A stretch of DNA of 64,000 nt from Centroberyx gerrardi (lineage: Eukaryota; Chordata; Actinopteri; Beryciformes; Berycidae), in contig NC_136005.1 in assembly GCF_048128805.1 (NCBI RefSeq), forward strand, positions 16,440,760 through 16,504,759. Direction: 5' to 3'. Position numbers and translations under genes: made by a program. Under the pieces are notes generated by a model. It was not told where the DNA came from, made no database searches, and worked only from the letters and a program-made list of their open reading frames with translations. Position 1 is the first letter of the stretch, and every line of letters begins with the position of its first letter. This document shows, piece after piece, positions 22,701-34,300 of the stretch.

Positions 22701-24928
22701 TGGGTCTATGGGTGATAGATGGACATCTGGAGTGACGGAGAATATAATATGGAAGGAGAAAAGATTACAGATACTACAAATACAAGTAAACACAAGTATG
22801 CATGGGTTTTATGATTTGGCATACCTGTTCCCCTCCATTTTGCATCCATGTCTACATCGATTTCATAATCATCGCTGTTGTCATCTGAAAATAAAATGTG
22901 TTTAGTAGAAAAATTTTGTTCTTTTATCCTGTGTCCTGAATACAATAATACTGTTGTGTGCAGTGCAGATTGAATACGTACCATCATCAATTTCAATGAT
23001 GAGCTCATTCTCAATAGCTCTGGTCTGCGTTGTCTGGCCTGCTGGTGATCCCAGCCTCCCTGCTGCTATTTCTCCATCACACAGCCTCTTCTGCATCTCC
23101 TGGGTCCCATCATCCAGCCCCTGGTCCAGCAGAATGGCCTCCACCTCATCAAAGAACTTCATGTACTTCCCTGGCCCACCTCCACTGCCCCCTCCGGCGG
23201 CCTGAGCGCTCTTGGCAGTCTTGTACTCGTACTTGAGGTTTTTGTATTTCGTTCGACACTGTTTCCAGTTCCGCACCACTCCGAAGCTTCTCTGCATCTG
23301 ACGGGCCATCTCCTGGAAGATGGACTTGTTGCGTAGCGTGCACTTCAGGCGCTCTCGAATACGGCGGTCAGCCCAGACACACAACAGCGCCCGCACTTCC
23401 TCATCTGTCCAGTGGCGGCCCCCCTCTTCAGCCACACACTGAGTGTAAGGGGGAGGGAGAGCCCCATGAATTCGACCCTTGATCCCTGTGTACACACACA
23501 CATATATATATATATATATATGTACACACACACACAGAATGTGCGTTCTATCAGATACACTGGGTACTTAGTACAAATTAGGCTGAGTATCAAACTGTTT
23601 TAAGTTGAATGTAATTTAGCATGTGATTACAATTTTTAGAGCAAGCAGAAGTCATAAGGATTTTCCACAGTAAGTCAGTTTGTTCAGTTTGAAGCTAAAG
23701 TAGGTCAACTGACATGCTTGTTTTTTTTCTCTGGTCAGTCAGTTGCACTTTAAATGTGCCAAGATGTTTTGAGCATTGTTATATTGTGATCCTCAGCACC
23801 ACAGTTGGGGTTAGGGTTAACCAACAATTACCTTCCTGCACTGGAACTGTGACAGAGGAAGAGTAGATTCCTCTTTCATTACCCACTTCTTCCTCCTCTT
23901 CCTCCCAGCCCTCTACTGGCCTTCCATTAGAGGTTAGGTGGGAGTCCCCTCTTTGGCTGTAGTTTGTTGATGTGCCTGCCGCCTCAGTCTTCCTGCTCTG
24001 AAGTCCCAGGCTCCTGCTCTTGGCCTGACACTCCCTCCAGCTGCGCAGAACGCTGAGCCTTCTCAGACGCTCTGAGATCAGCTCAAATGTGGCTCTGCTC
24101 TCACCCATGTGCTGAGCTCCCACTTCTTCCCACACTGACATGAGAGCTAGAGCCTCTGCTTCCCCCCATTGCCTCTCCACCGCGGCATTCACTTCTACTA
24201 CCCCCTTATCACCTCCTCTTTGTCTCTCTGCTCTTCCCTCCATGTTTGAGCTGACCTGGAAACGCTTTCTTTCTCCCCCACCCGTCTGTCTCTGCTGCCC
24301 GGTTCCCTAGGCAACCAGGCGGTTAAGCCTGAAAGCAACGCCTCCATGGAGCAAAGCAGCCTCACTACTGGCTTAAGCTGTGTGGTGTGGGGGCGGGACC
24401 AACTGTAATCCGAGAAGCAGCTTGGTAAATAGGCTGAAACTGCAGCAAGACGACTCTCCATATATGGCAGCTCCCCTGCCGTTACACAGACCTCTTTTTT
24501 TCCCTCCATTCCTGCTTGAATACTCCACTTGTATCAAACTGGTTTGGTTTGCCCTAAGGCTTGCATGTAACAGTTTGCATTTAACAGGTTGATTCATGTT
24601 TAGACTGTTCAATTGTAGAAATTCAGAGTAACATCTCCTCATACATTTCAAGGCTCACTGATCCCTGGCATATTATTCAACCAATTTATATGTGATTGTT
24701 TGTGTCTACGTAGGGGCCAGGAAAGTGCTGGAATTGTCACAAGCAATGGAGCCAGTCCACCCACATACGCAACCCACAAGGTAAAATTGAATCATGGCAC
24801 TGGTGTCTTGTAAGAATAAAAATACGATTTACAATCCAGACTGTGGATCCTTTTTATTTATTTATTTATTTTTTTTCTTCAGGAAAATAAGCCATTGTCT
24901 CACATGTGATCCATAATGTCACATTGCT

Positions 24929-25003
<75 letters not shown>

Positions 25004-28000
25004 CAGACAAATACATTGGGTGTTTAAGCTCTTGCTGGTTTGTTAAAGCTTTAGTACAAGTATATTTATGCTTCCTTCATCACATTGAAATTGTGGCCTG
25101 GTGTTCCACTATCCAACATGATGGCTATAGTTTAGTTTTGTTTTATTTGTGCACAGTATGTGTAACTGAAAACCAATTCTCAATCGTTCTTCTTCCCGTC
25201 TTAGGGGATGGGGCTAGTGAGCAGCGCTTTCCCACCTGAGGCGCTCCTGAAGCTGCGGTACGGTAACCTGGGTATCGGTCACACGCGCTATTCGACTACA
25301 GGCTTCTCAGAGCTGCAGAACTGCCAGCCCTTTGTGGTGGACACGCTCCATGGCGAGATTGCTGTAGCACACAACGGAGAGCTGGTAAACGCGTCAGCCC
25401 TGCGCAAAAAGGTTAGCACCTCCCACATGTCTACTTGGAGCCAGGTGCATGAAAATGACATTCTCCTGGATACACGTCTGTCTTTCCTCCCGCCCTTCTT
25501 CACACAGTGCAATGCAGTCCCATCCTACAGTTAATACAGACCCTCATTTCACTATATTGCTTGCTCTCAGTTTGATCTTGTTAAAACAGATGCTGGCATT
25601 TAGATGCTTTGCAATGTGTGATGGGTATTTTATCAATGTCAAACCAGGCTGCTGTCATCTTGATGCATTAGATCTACTCACTTTTTTTATTTTTTATTTT
25701 TAAACTACAACAACAAATGCAGGCAAGAAAAGAAAATACAGTTACACAATAAATCCCAACAAAGCTCAACGAAATTAAAAATTCCCTTCCCATTCCCTTG
25801 AGCCTTCTCTAGACATAATAATAATAATAATAATTGATTACATTTATATAGCGTTTTTCTAAGTACTCAAAGCACTTCACATATTGGGGGGGGACTCAAC
25901 TCATCCACCACCGATGGATAGTCCTTCATCTCCTGTCCTTCTACAAGAGTAAATCCCCCATTTGCAAACACAAATTCTTCAACATCACAAAAATATAATT
26001 AAGACAGGCCATCTCACATAAAAATACAGTGACCTACTCTGTATCCCCAGCCTCACACAATTTTTTGTAATTTTGAGACATTTTCTGCTCTTTTTTTCTT
26101 CTGCGCTATGGACTCTATTTTACTAAAATTACATACAAAAGAAATAAAGCTATTCAACTTTAGCCCTTCATTATTAGCAGCTCTAAAAATAAAACATTTC
26201 CCCAAATAATATAATAATATTTCCTAAGGAGCTTGGGCTGCATTCCGAGTCACCCAAGAGTACCTGTAATAAACCTAAATTACATTCTTTTTCATATTTT
26301 CTAGTCCACTTTTGCACATACAGTATGTCCAACAAAGCCACCATCTATTCACTTGTGACTGATATGCTCATGTATGATAACTTTCTTGTCTGCATGCAAT
26401 ACAAAGCTTATGCATGGAAATGGATATTCTGCATGAAATTATCCCTCAGTGTGTGTAGTGTAGAAATCATTATAAGTGTCTCCTGCAGGTAATGCGGCAT
26501 GGCGTCGGCCTGTCCACCAGCTCAGACAGCGAGCTCATCACCCAGCTGCTGGCACTGACTCCACCTATGGAGGAGTTGGATGCTCCAGACTGGGTTGCCA
26601 GGTCAGTGTTACGACATAATACTGTAGATAATATTAACCATCTCCTACACCCCAGTAAAGTACTGGCTTTTTTAAAAATTACATTTGTATTGCAGAATTA
26701 AAAATCTGATGACCGAGACCCCCACATCGTACTCGCTGTTGGTGATGCACAAAGACGTCGTCTATGCCATCCGTGACCCTTATGGAAATCGGCCCCTCTG
26801 CATCGGACGCGTCGTCCCCATTTCTAAACTGCACAGTTCAGGTACTCAGACTTTGCATCTTTTTCCATGCGAGTGTTACATCACAAACACCCAACTTTAA
26901 ACAAGCTAAATGTCAATGTTATATATGATTACAACTAGGGCTGCAAATAATGATTATTTTCAGTTATTTTTTCGATTAATCATTTAGTCGATAAAATGTA
27001 AAAAATAATGACAAATGCCCATCACAAGTTACCAGAGCCCAAAGTGATGTCTTAAAATTGCTTACTTGGCCTCACCAGTAGACAAAAAACCCCCCAAAAT
27101 GTTCATTATATGATGATATGAAATGGGGAAAAAAGCAAGCAAATCTTAGCATTTGTGAAGCTGTACCCAGCAAATGTTTGGTATTTTTACTTGTTAAATG
27201 ACTAAAACGATTAATCGATTATCAAGACTATAATCGATTAATCGTTTCAGCACTAATTACTACCAGCTTCTTGTGCTCCATACACCATGTGTTTGTCTTT
27301 AAAATACCCTAACTCCTATCACGCTGATTCGGAGTAAGGGTTATCAATCCTCAAGTCTCAGGATTTGTAGGTCACAGGCCAACCTTGGTAAAAAAGATTT
27401 CATCAGAGGTCAGAGGTGTAAACGTGGATAATTAACTGCATTCTCCGTCCTCCCGTCAGGTGCTGGAGAGGGGGACACCGAGGGGTGGGTTGTGTCATCA
27501 GAGTCCTGCAGCTTTCAGTCCATTGGTGCCAAGTAAGTTTTCCCCATCTGTATAACATCTTCATCGTTACCATGGCAGCCTGTGTTGCTGTGAGTTACGA
27601 CCATTTTCTTGGCCTTCCTGGTTCTCAGGTATTACAGGGAGGTCCTGCCGGGAGAGATAGTCCAGATCTCCAAACATGGAGTGAAGTCTCTGAGCGTTGT
27701 CCCTCGTCCTGAGGGAGACGTCCCTGCCTTCTGCATTTTTGAATACGTTTACTTTGCCAGACCAGACTCCATATTTGAAGGTATGAATATTTATTACTAG
27801 TATGGGTTGTTGTACAACCCTGTTTCTTCATAATAAGGCTCTACCCATCTTGTTACGTAATTATTGAAGTATACTTTTCTTTAATTGAATGCATATTTTA
27901 TTCCACTGTATTACAGGACAGATGGTTTATACTGTCAGGCAGCGCTGCGGTCGGCAGTTAGCCATTGAGGCCCCAACTGATGCAGACGTGGTCAGCACTG

Positions 28001-30317
28001 TGCCAGAGTCTGCTACCCCTGCTGCACTGGGATATGCTCAGCAGGTCGGTCTGCAAGCTGCTCACATGATACTCTGCAAAGAAATACTGTTAACACACCA
28101 CACTCCTGATAGTCCTCCGTCCTCCTCACCTGTCCTCTCCCTGTCTCCCTCTGCAGTCGGGGCTGCCGTACATAGAAGTTCTGTGTAAGAATCGCTACGT
28201 TGGGAGAACATTTATTCAGCCGAACACCCGTCTGAGGCAGTTGGGAGTTGCCAAAAAATTTGGGGCGCTGACAGACAACTTTGCTGGGAAACGAGTGGTA
28301 CTGATTGATGACTCCATTGTCAGGGGCAACACCATCTCCCCCATAATAAAATTGCTGAAGGAAGCTGGAGCGACCGAGGTTAGTTGTCTAGAGCTTGACA
28401 AAACTGTCAGTGACACTACATTCTCATTATGCTGACCCAACACTTTTTGAATATTGACCTGTAATTCCTCCTGGACAGGTCCACATCAGAGTTGCCTCTC
28501 CACCCATCAGGTTCCCTTGCTACATGGGTATCAACATTCCAACTAAGGAGGAGCTCATTGCCAACAAGCCTGAGTTTCAGGACATCGCTGGATACATTGG
28601 TGAGTGCCAAAGAAGTACATTTCACTGACAAAACATACACCAAAGCAGTTTCAGCAATGTCCTATAAGTAGGCTTGAGTTAAAGCATTATCTGGCTTCGC
28701 TGACAGTTTTAAAAAGGGGTTTACAGGGGGTTCCCCAAATTTTTGAGTAGCCAGCCAGATGGGAAAAGTAACCAGCTAAGGGATGTTTGTGGCGGCAAGA
28801 TACATTTTTCCGGTGATGCCACTTTTTACCAAACCTTAAATATGTTTATGAAAGCATGACAATTAAAATAACATGAATAAACATTTTTATTAAAGGCTTA
28901 ATGCTCAATTGAAAAATAAACGGATAATATTTATTAATTGTGAATGTTTAATGTACTTTCTTGAGTCAGTGCAGAAATGCAATTTTTAATTGTAGGAAAT
29001 AAGTAGGCTAAAACAACAATACTATAACAAATAGTAATAAATATAAGAACAAAGTTCATATTTTAGTCTTCTCAGAGCAATACTGGATCTCTCTCCTGAG
29101 TACTACTGCACTCAGAACTGAGATCCAATAATTATGGAAACATAAATCAGTTTAAATAATGAGGAAATGCCCTAATTTTACATGGTCATAACCCCTGCAT
29201 ACTGGGGCTTTAACAAACCCTCCTAAAACAGAAGCCCTATGATCTTTCCCTGTTCCTCCCTTTACTTCTCCCATTTATATTTTGAACATTGGCAAAATGG
29301 AGTCAGTGTGCAAGTGGGACTTGTCAGGATTGGTTAAACTTGGGTGGCAACATCAAAATCAAGGACCAGAATGGCTCGCGCAGATTAACATGACGTTGTT
29401 CAGTCAATAGCCTCTTTAGACCACCCACCCCCACCTGAAAAAATCAGGTATTGACTACTGAATTTGAGAGCGGTTTCGGTTAGTCCGAGTAGGGTGTAGC
29501 AAAACCGGACTGGACAGCTTTTTGTTATGTGACATAAGGTGAAACACTCGTTACGTTACGTAACATTAGCATCGTTAATTTGAAAGAGACTAAGGTAAAT
29601 GTTGTGAGACATTCTCAAATTTTCTATCCAGTCTGTTTCCTCAACATTGCGGTTGTTCCTGCCAGTTCTGCGGTCTTCGGCGCAAATGTTGCGGTTAAAA
29701 CTATCAAGTCCATGCGGTGAAAAAAGAGAATGTGACGCCGCTGTCAGTGGCGGTTTATTAAGACCTTATGGATAAATTGACGCCTCTGGTTACTGGTGTC
29801 AAGTAAACCGAAAATACAGGCAATGGTAGCCGCCATATTGATCTGAAGTAAACGTTACTATGGTTACAGACATTATTTACAGCCATCGCGAGATCGTAGG
29901 AGTGGAGTGACTCCCGTGTACCATACATATGCACATTCACTCAATTCGGTTGTCACTACCAAATTCTGGCAGTGTGTACGTAGGCGTAGTGACATTCAGT
30001 TATAAAAGTAGCCGGCCAGACAGAGGTGGGTAACGTTAGACGGCTAAATAGCCGGCAGGCGGCGCTTGGGGAACCCCCTGGTTGTAGCCTCATTCTTGAA
30101 TTCTTCAATGCATATCCATTAACACTTTGACTGTTGTATAGGCGCTGACAGTGTCCAGTATCTGACCGTAGAGGGCCTGGTGTCAGCTGTCCAAGGGGGA
30201 ATCTCCTCCCTCCAGGAGAAGGACGAGATGATCAGTTCCAATAACAAGCCCAGCAAGAGAGTTGGCCACTGCACTGCCTGCCTTACTGGAAAATATCCAG
30301 TGGAGCTGGAGTGGTAG
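19705..30317 (+). CDS. ppat: Amidophosphoribosyltransferase (first committed purine step)
   Basis: Eleven exons: 19705-19832, 24714-24780, 25205-25411, 26489-26601, 26696-26841, 27460-27532, 27629-27780, 27917-28044, 28157-28378, 28479-28599 and 30142-30317. They give 510 aa (human 517). The 11-residue propeptide [11 protein letters not shown] precedes Cys12, the N-terminal nucleophile of the glutaminase domain (ECGVFGC). Also seen are [22 protein letters not shown], the PRPP loop [16 protein letters not shown], and the iron-sulfur cysteine context [15 protein letters not shown] at the end. It transfers ammonia from glutamine to PRPP and is feedback-inhibited by nucleotides. It is divergent from paics. 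Intron 1 (4.9 kb) hosts a complete antisense gene and intron 10 hosts a 1.36-kb transposon. AATAAA lies at 30488-30493. Confidence 0.98.
20770..24243 (-). CDS. Protein with three MYB/SANT-like DNA-binding domains, nested antisense in ppat intron 1
   Basis: Six exons on the minus strand: 24243-23832, 23485-22982, 22884-22825, 22726-22103, 21307-21230 and 20948-20770. They join to about 618 aa. Domain 1 (about 25-85, exon 1) is degenerate, with W26, W38 and W69 and [13 protein letters not shown]. Domain 2 (about 160-230, exon 2) reads [18 protein letters not shown] then [15 protein letters not shown]. Domain 3 (about 349-417, exon 4) reads [18 protein letters not shown] then [15 protein letters not shown]. 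Domains 2 and 3 are each followed by a short F/Y-DEV-AIL motif, as in the Myb_DNA-bind_4 family found in ZSCAN20/29 and MSANTD proteins. Acidic and Ser-rich linkers separate them, and there is no zinc finger or transposase. Every intron is phase 1. Function is unknown; DNA binding is inferred. It lies entirely inside the ppat intron and is transcribed against it. Confidence 0.8.
23502..23530 (+). repeat. (AT)n flanked by CA tracts
   Basis: TATATA run flanked by ACACAC on each side, just upstream of the acceptor of exon 2 of the nested MYB/SANT gene. Confidence 0.9.
24302..24315. promoter_or_regulatory. X-box-like palindrome upstream of the nested MYB/SANT gene
   Basis: GTTCCCTAGGCAAC differs at one position from the ideal RFX X-box palindrome GTTGCCTAGGCAAC and lies about 60 bases upstream of the ATG at 24243. 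RFX sites are known in promoters of ciliary and testis genes. A single motif match, so the call is tentative. Confidence 0.35.
24931..24999 (+). repeat. (CA)n microsatellite in ppat intron 2
   Basis: About 69 bases of uninterrupted CA. Confidence 0.95.
25412..26488. repeat. ppat intron 3 with ATA microsatellite and interspersed repeat fragment
   Basis: An (ATA)n tract at about 25818-25835 is followed by ACATTTATATAGCGTTTTTC and a CTCAAAGCACTTCACAT motif. These are hallmarks of a very common fish interspersed repeat. The rest (about 25.9-26.3 kb) is AT-rich with several A-runs and no frame that resembles a protein. No gene. Confidence 0.5.
26936..27255. mobile_element. hAT-like MITE with near-perfect 8-bp target duplication in ppat intron 5
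   Basis: 320-bp element starting TAGGGCTGCAAATAATGATT and ending CGATTAATCGTTTCAGCACTA, with imperfect terminal inverted repeats rich in ATTAATCGATTA. Flanking 8-mers are ATTACAAC (26928-26935) and ATTACTAC (27256-27263), 7 of 8 identical. No coding capacity. The family is widespread in fish genomes as a short non-autonomous repeat. Confidence 0.8.
28724..30080. mobile_element. 1.36-kb non-autonomous DNA transposon with CAGGGGGTTCCCCAA inverted termini
   Basis: The left end CAGGGGGTTCCCCAA (28724-28738) is matched exactly by the reverse complement TTGGGGAACCCCCTG at 30066-30080. Near each end is a direct copy of AGTAGCC-GCCAGA, with further TAGCCGGC motifs at the right, which look like subterminal transposase-binding repeats. 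CAG-type termini suggest hAT, but no 8-bp target duplication is evident and no transposase frame is present. It fills most of ppat intron 10. Confidence 0.75.
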
Positions 30318-31387
30318 CTACTGTAGCAACACTGTGACCAGCCGTATGAGACCAGATGGATTACGGCAAACTCCCATGTTCTCCTGAGTTCCACAACTGA
30401 AACTATTATCGGTTAATGAAAAGTTGCCTTAAAACCAAGAAATGTGTGGTTTGTCTCAGTACTGCAACCCGTGACTCTGAGAAAAGTAATAAACGCACAA
30501 CTGCACCATAGTGCTTCCTCTATAAAGGGCGGTGTTGCACTAATGCTTGTGTGATAATTGTCCTGCTGAGATCCTTTAATGGTCCCATGCAAACCAGTGT
30601 ATTTTCAGTCTTTTCATTTTTGTTTTGCACAGTCATGCCTGTCAAGCCTTAACCTCCAACATGAGAACATTTGTTACAACTCACCATGTCAGTAAAGACT
30701 CACAAGGCTTGCTACCAAAAATAAATTGACAGGGTTTTTCCATTACTTTATAATGCCTTCAGGAGGTAAGGCTTGGCTTACTTTACATTCTGTATCCAAT
30801 GTACTTTTATACATATTTTTCCTGAAACTAACAACTGTGTGCTCACTTTGTCACATTTTATGTCTGAAATGGTTTGACTGCTGGATATTTTCACTTATCT
30901 CATTTTTTCCATAAATTGTAAACATTCCATGAATATTATGAAAGGAATTAAATGTGTCTTGATAGTTGGGAGTCCTTTCCAGAAATATGTAAAAGAAGAA
31001 TAAAGATTTAAACAAAACCAACAAAATAAACAGTGACTACCGTAAGAAAGCAGGTATTCCAAATGCTTTTTTTTTTAAAATTTTATTCTTTAATTGCATA
31101 CTGGTCATGGACATGACACAGATTAGTACAGTGATTAATTACTCCAAGAGAAAGTTTAACATTGAAAATGCACTACAAGACATCAACAAGAGGAAGCTTA
31201 CAATGACCTGACGATAATAAAATTATTAGTTTTACATCAGTGCTTTCCTAAATCAAACACCACCGTGAAACATCCATATAAAACAGTTAACTGGAACCAA
31301 AACAGACGAACCTACAATGACCACTGCTGCAAATTACTGTTTCACACCAGCATATATGTTACATCAGGAATTATCAGTTAATTGTTT
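30318..31387. other. Convergent ppat-hjurp 3' spacer
   Basis: The ppat polyadenylation signal AATAAA is at 30488-30493, with another AATAAA near 31000. On the minus strand an AATAAA at 31087-31082 suits the hjurp transcript, so the two 3' ends lie within about 600 bases. No further gene. Confidence 0.6.
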
Positions 31388-34300
31388 TCAATAACAGATA
31401 TACATTGGCAGTAGATGGAGAGATGATGTGGGCAGACTTTCCTGCCAGAGGTGTAGTCTCTGTTCAGCTATCTTCTACAAAAAAAAAAAAGAGGGTGATT
31501 AAAAGAGCATTGAACAGCTGTGAGGCTGGAAAGAAATGCACACAATACATTATTTATAATTACCTAGGAGAACAGCCACTTTGCAATTTTGCTCTGCCAA
31601 GTGAACCTCCTGTTAAGTGGGGAATAAAAAGATCTTAGGAAATAATGATCATAGGAATCAACACTGGTTCACTGGTGCCAACTACTTTATCTGAGACTGT
31701 GCATTCTCCATACAAACCTTGCTGTCCACAAACTGACTGTAGTCTTCTCTCTAAAAAAAAAGCAAGGGACACATGTTAGAAAAGAAGGAACTAATATAAT
31801 AAATAATAGAGCTCTTAATCATTTTGTACTGCATAATACAGTATTTTTCTAGGGGACCATTACCAGGGCCGGAGAATTCTGCTGAAGATGCGGGCCGGCC
31901 CAGAGTCATCCATCCTTCCCGACGCGTTGAAGGCTGCTGGACGCTGAATGTCTGAGCCATGGCATCGTTACTGCACCTGTAGGAGAGGTTGTCATGGGAT
32001 GCCTCTACTCCTGCGGGAGAGAAAAGATGCCTCAGCAATTCTTTCCCATGGCGCTTGGAGCCTGGGGAGTACGCACAGTATCCATCCCTGGAGCGTTTGG
32101 ACTGGGGATGGCTGTCCCGGTCCAATTCCCTGTGGCGCTTCCTTAGAATAGAGCGGTGGGGAGACAAGGCGAGAGCTGCCAAAGCTGAAGAGGAGTGGCC
32201 TCTGCTGGCCTCAGAGCTCCTAGCACACACGTGACAGGGACGGCTGCTGGAGAGAGATGATTTGCCCTGGCAGACAAACCTGTGGTACAGTTTCTGAAAC
32301 TCATCCTCAAGCTCCACGGGGGAGTAAGAGACGCTGCTGGACAGGAAGGACGTGTCAAAGGAAAGGCGTCGCTTGAGCCTGTGCTGGCCTGCCGCTGCCG
32401 ATGACTGCGGCGAGTAGAGCTTCGGTTGGAAGGGATGATAGGAGTCTTGAGGATAAAGCCTCCTTGGTAGCATGGTTGACCTTTGTAGAGGGGAGGATGG
32501 AGCTGCAGACATCGATCTGGGTTTCTTCAGTTCTCTGGAATAGCTTCCCAGAGAGTCTGACCTGGGGCTTCTGGAAAGGGCATAAGGTGATCCACCGTGG
32601 CCTTCCCTGGCCATCAGCCTCGTTTTTAAGGGGCCTTGCCTGACTGGGGAATAGTGGATATTGGACCTTTCTACAACTGCAGAGGTTTCCATTACATTCA
32701 TGGGGCACCCAGGCCTCTGAGCGGTGAAAGCCCTTTGAACTGCGTGTGTGGGGAGAGAAAGCCTATTTGACCTTGGAGATGGATCCATAGATGCATCAGT
32801 TGTAGGGTAGCAAGGTGTTATAGGACTGATGGTGAGAGTAGTGGGCTGTTCTCTCTGCTGTGAGGAGGAGGTATAGTCAGATACTTGAGGTACAGTGAAG
32901 GTCTGGTTCAGTGAGATCTCCTCCGGTTCTGAACTCTCCTGTGCAGACGATATCCCAGAAGAGCAGAAGTCCATCACCAGGACTGGCCCACGCTGATCTC
33001 TCTTCAGTGAGCCTCCCTCCCTCCCAGGAGACGGCCTCTCTGCTTGCCAATCCTGCAGGTGGGTTACAGTGCGCAGGGGAGATCGAAGAGCAGTGTCAGT
33101 CCTTTTATTTGATATTCTTGGGAAGCTCCTATTCAACGAGCTGTTGGAAGACATCTTGACTAGGGCTTTGCTGTTCATCTTCTTTGGGTTGCTGCTGGTG
33201 TGTCTCAATGTGATATTGAAGGTGTGGTTAAGGTTGCTTCTATTAGACAGCCATCGCAATCTGCGGTACCTCCTCAGCACCGAGTCGGCAGCCTCAGAGA
33301 CATGCTGGCGATGCCAGGCCCTCCCTATTTGACTGATCGTGCTGGGGTACAGTTCCATTAAAGAGCTGCCTTGACTACTCAGAGACTTTTCCAGTTCCTC
33401 ATCCTGGTCCTCGGGCTGGAGCACCGACTCAGAAAAGTTTGTCTGACTCTCATCCAACGAGCTCACAGTCAGCTGGGTGTGGTCACTTCCAGACATACCT
33501 GTGGGATGCAAAAAGAAAAACAGTTACTTAACTTATAGGTTATTTAAATTTTCTAGTTCCTAGTAGAGATTTACAAACACAATATGTTTAAAAAGTTTGC
33601 TTATTGCTTGCTTGCTCTCACCTTGCTCCACAGTAGAATAACTGGAAACACCACTCTCATCAGCTCCACCATCCTGATGTGAGTAGTCCAACTGTTGAAA
33701 ATAAAGTAAGCCAAGGTGAAAAGATAAACTACGGATTCGAGACAGTACTGTTTGGTAAATACAGTAAATTTACCTCGGTGTCTCTCAGTGTAGAATGAAT
33801 GAATTTCTCCAGAGTTCATAGAGAAAATTAGAAGGGATAAAAAGCTGTTTTTTCCCCCCATGACAATCGCTCTGTAGCTGGAGCGTGACCATTCGGGTCT
33901 GCTTTGATAACTTTGAACCTTGTTTACTTATAATTATTTCCCCAGCTGCTGCATCTCAGAGTAATTCTCAAAGAGGTACTGTATATTGAAATGCAAAAAG
34001 GATGAACAAATCTGTAATTAATCTCTAATTTGATGAATACAATCATAAACTTAACAAATATTGTGTACCCTGAAATGAACCCTGAACAAAAAGGGCTATA
34101 TGGTATTTAACTGTTCATCTGATATGGCGTAAATATACTTCAAATTGAAGTTGACATTTGCACTTTCACCTCAAAGTCATGTCATTTCACAATCACATTA
34201 AGCAATGTAAAAAAAAAGTGTTGCTGTCCTAGTATTTATACAAATGACTGTGCCAGTGGTGTAGCATACCCAGCATATGTAGAACACAATCTGATGTTTC

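Noticed and set aside
28724-30080. Possible LTR or retroviral insertion in ppat intron 10
   Set aside because: The ends are inverted, not direct, repeats and there is no gag/pol/env-like frame. A DNA transposon explains it better. No endogenous virus or LTR element was recognised in the window.
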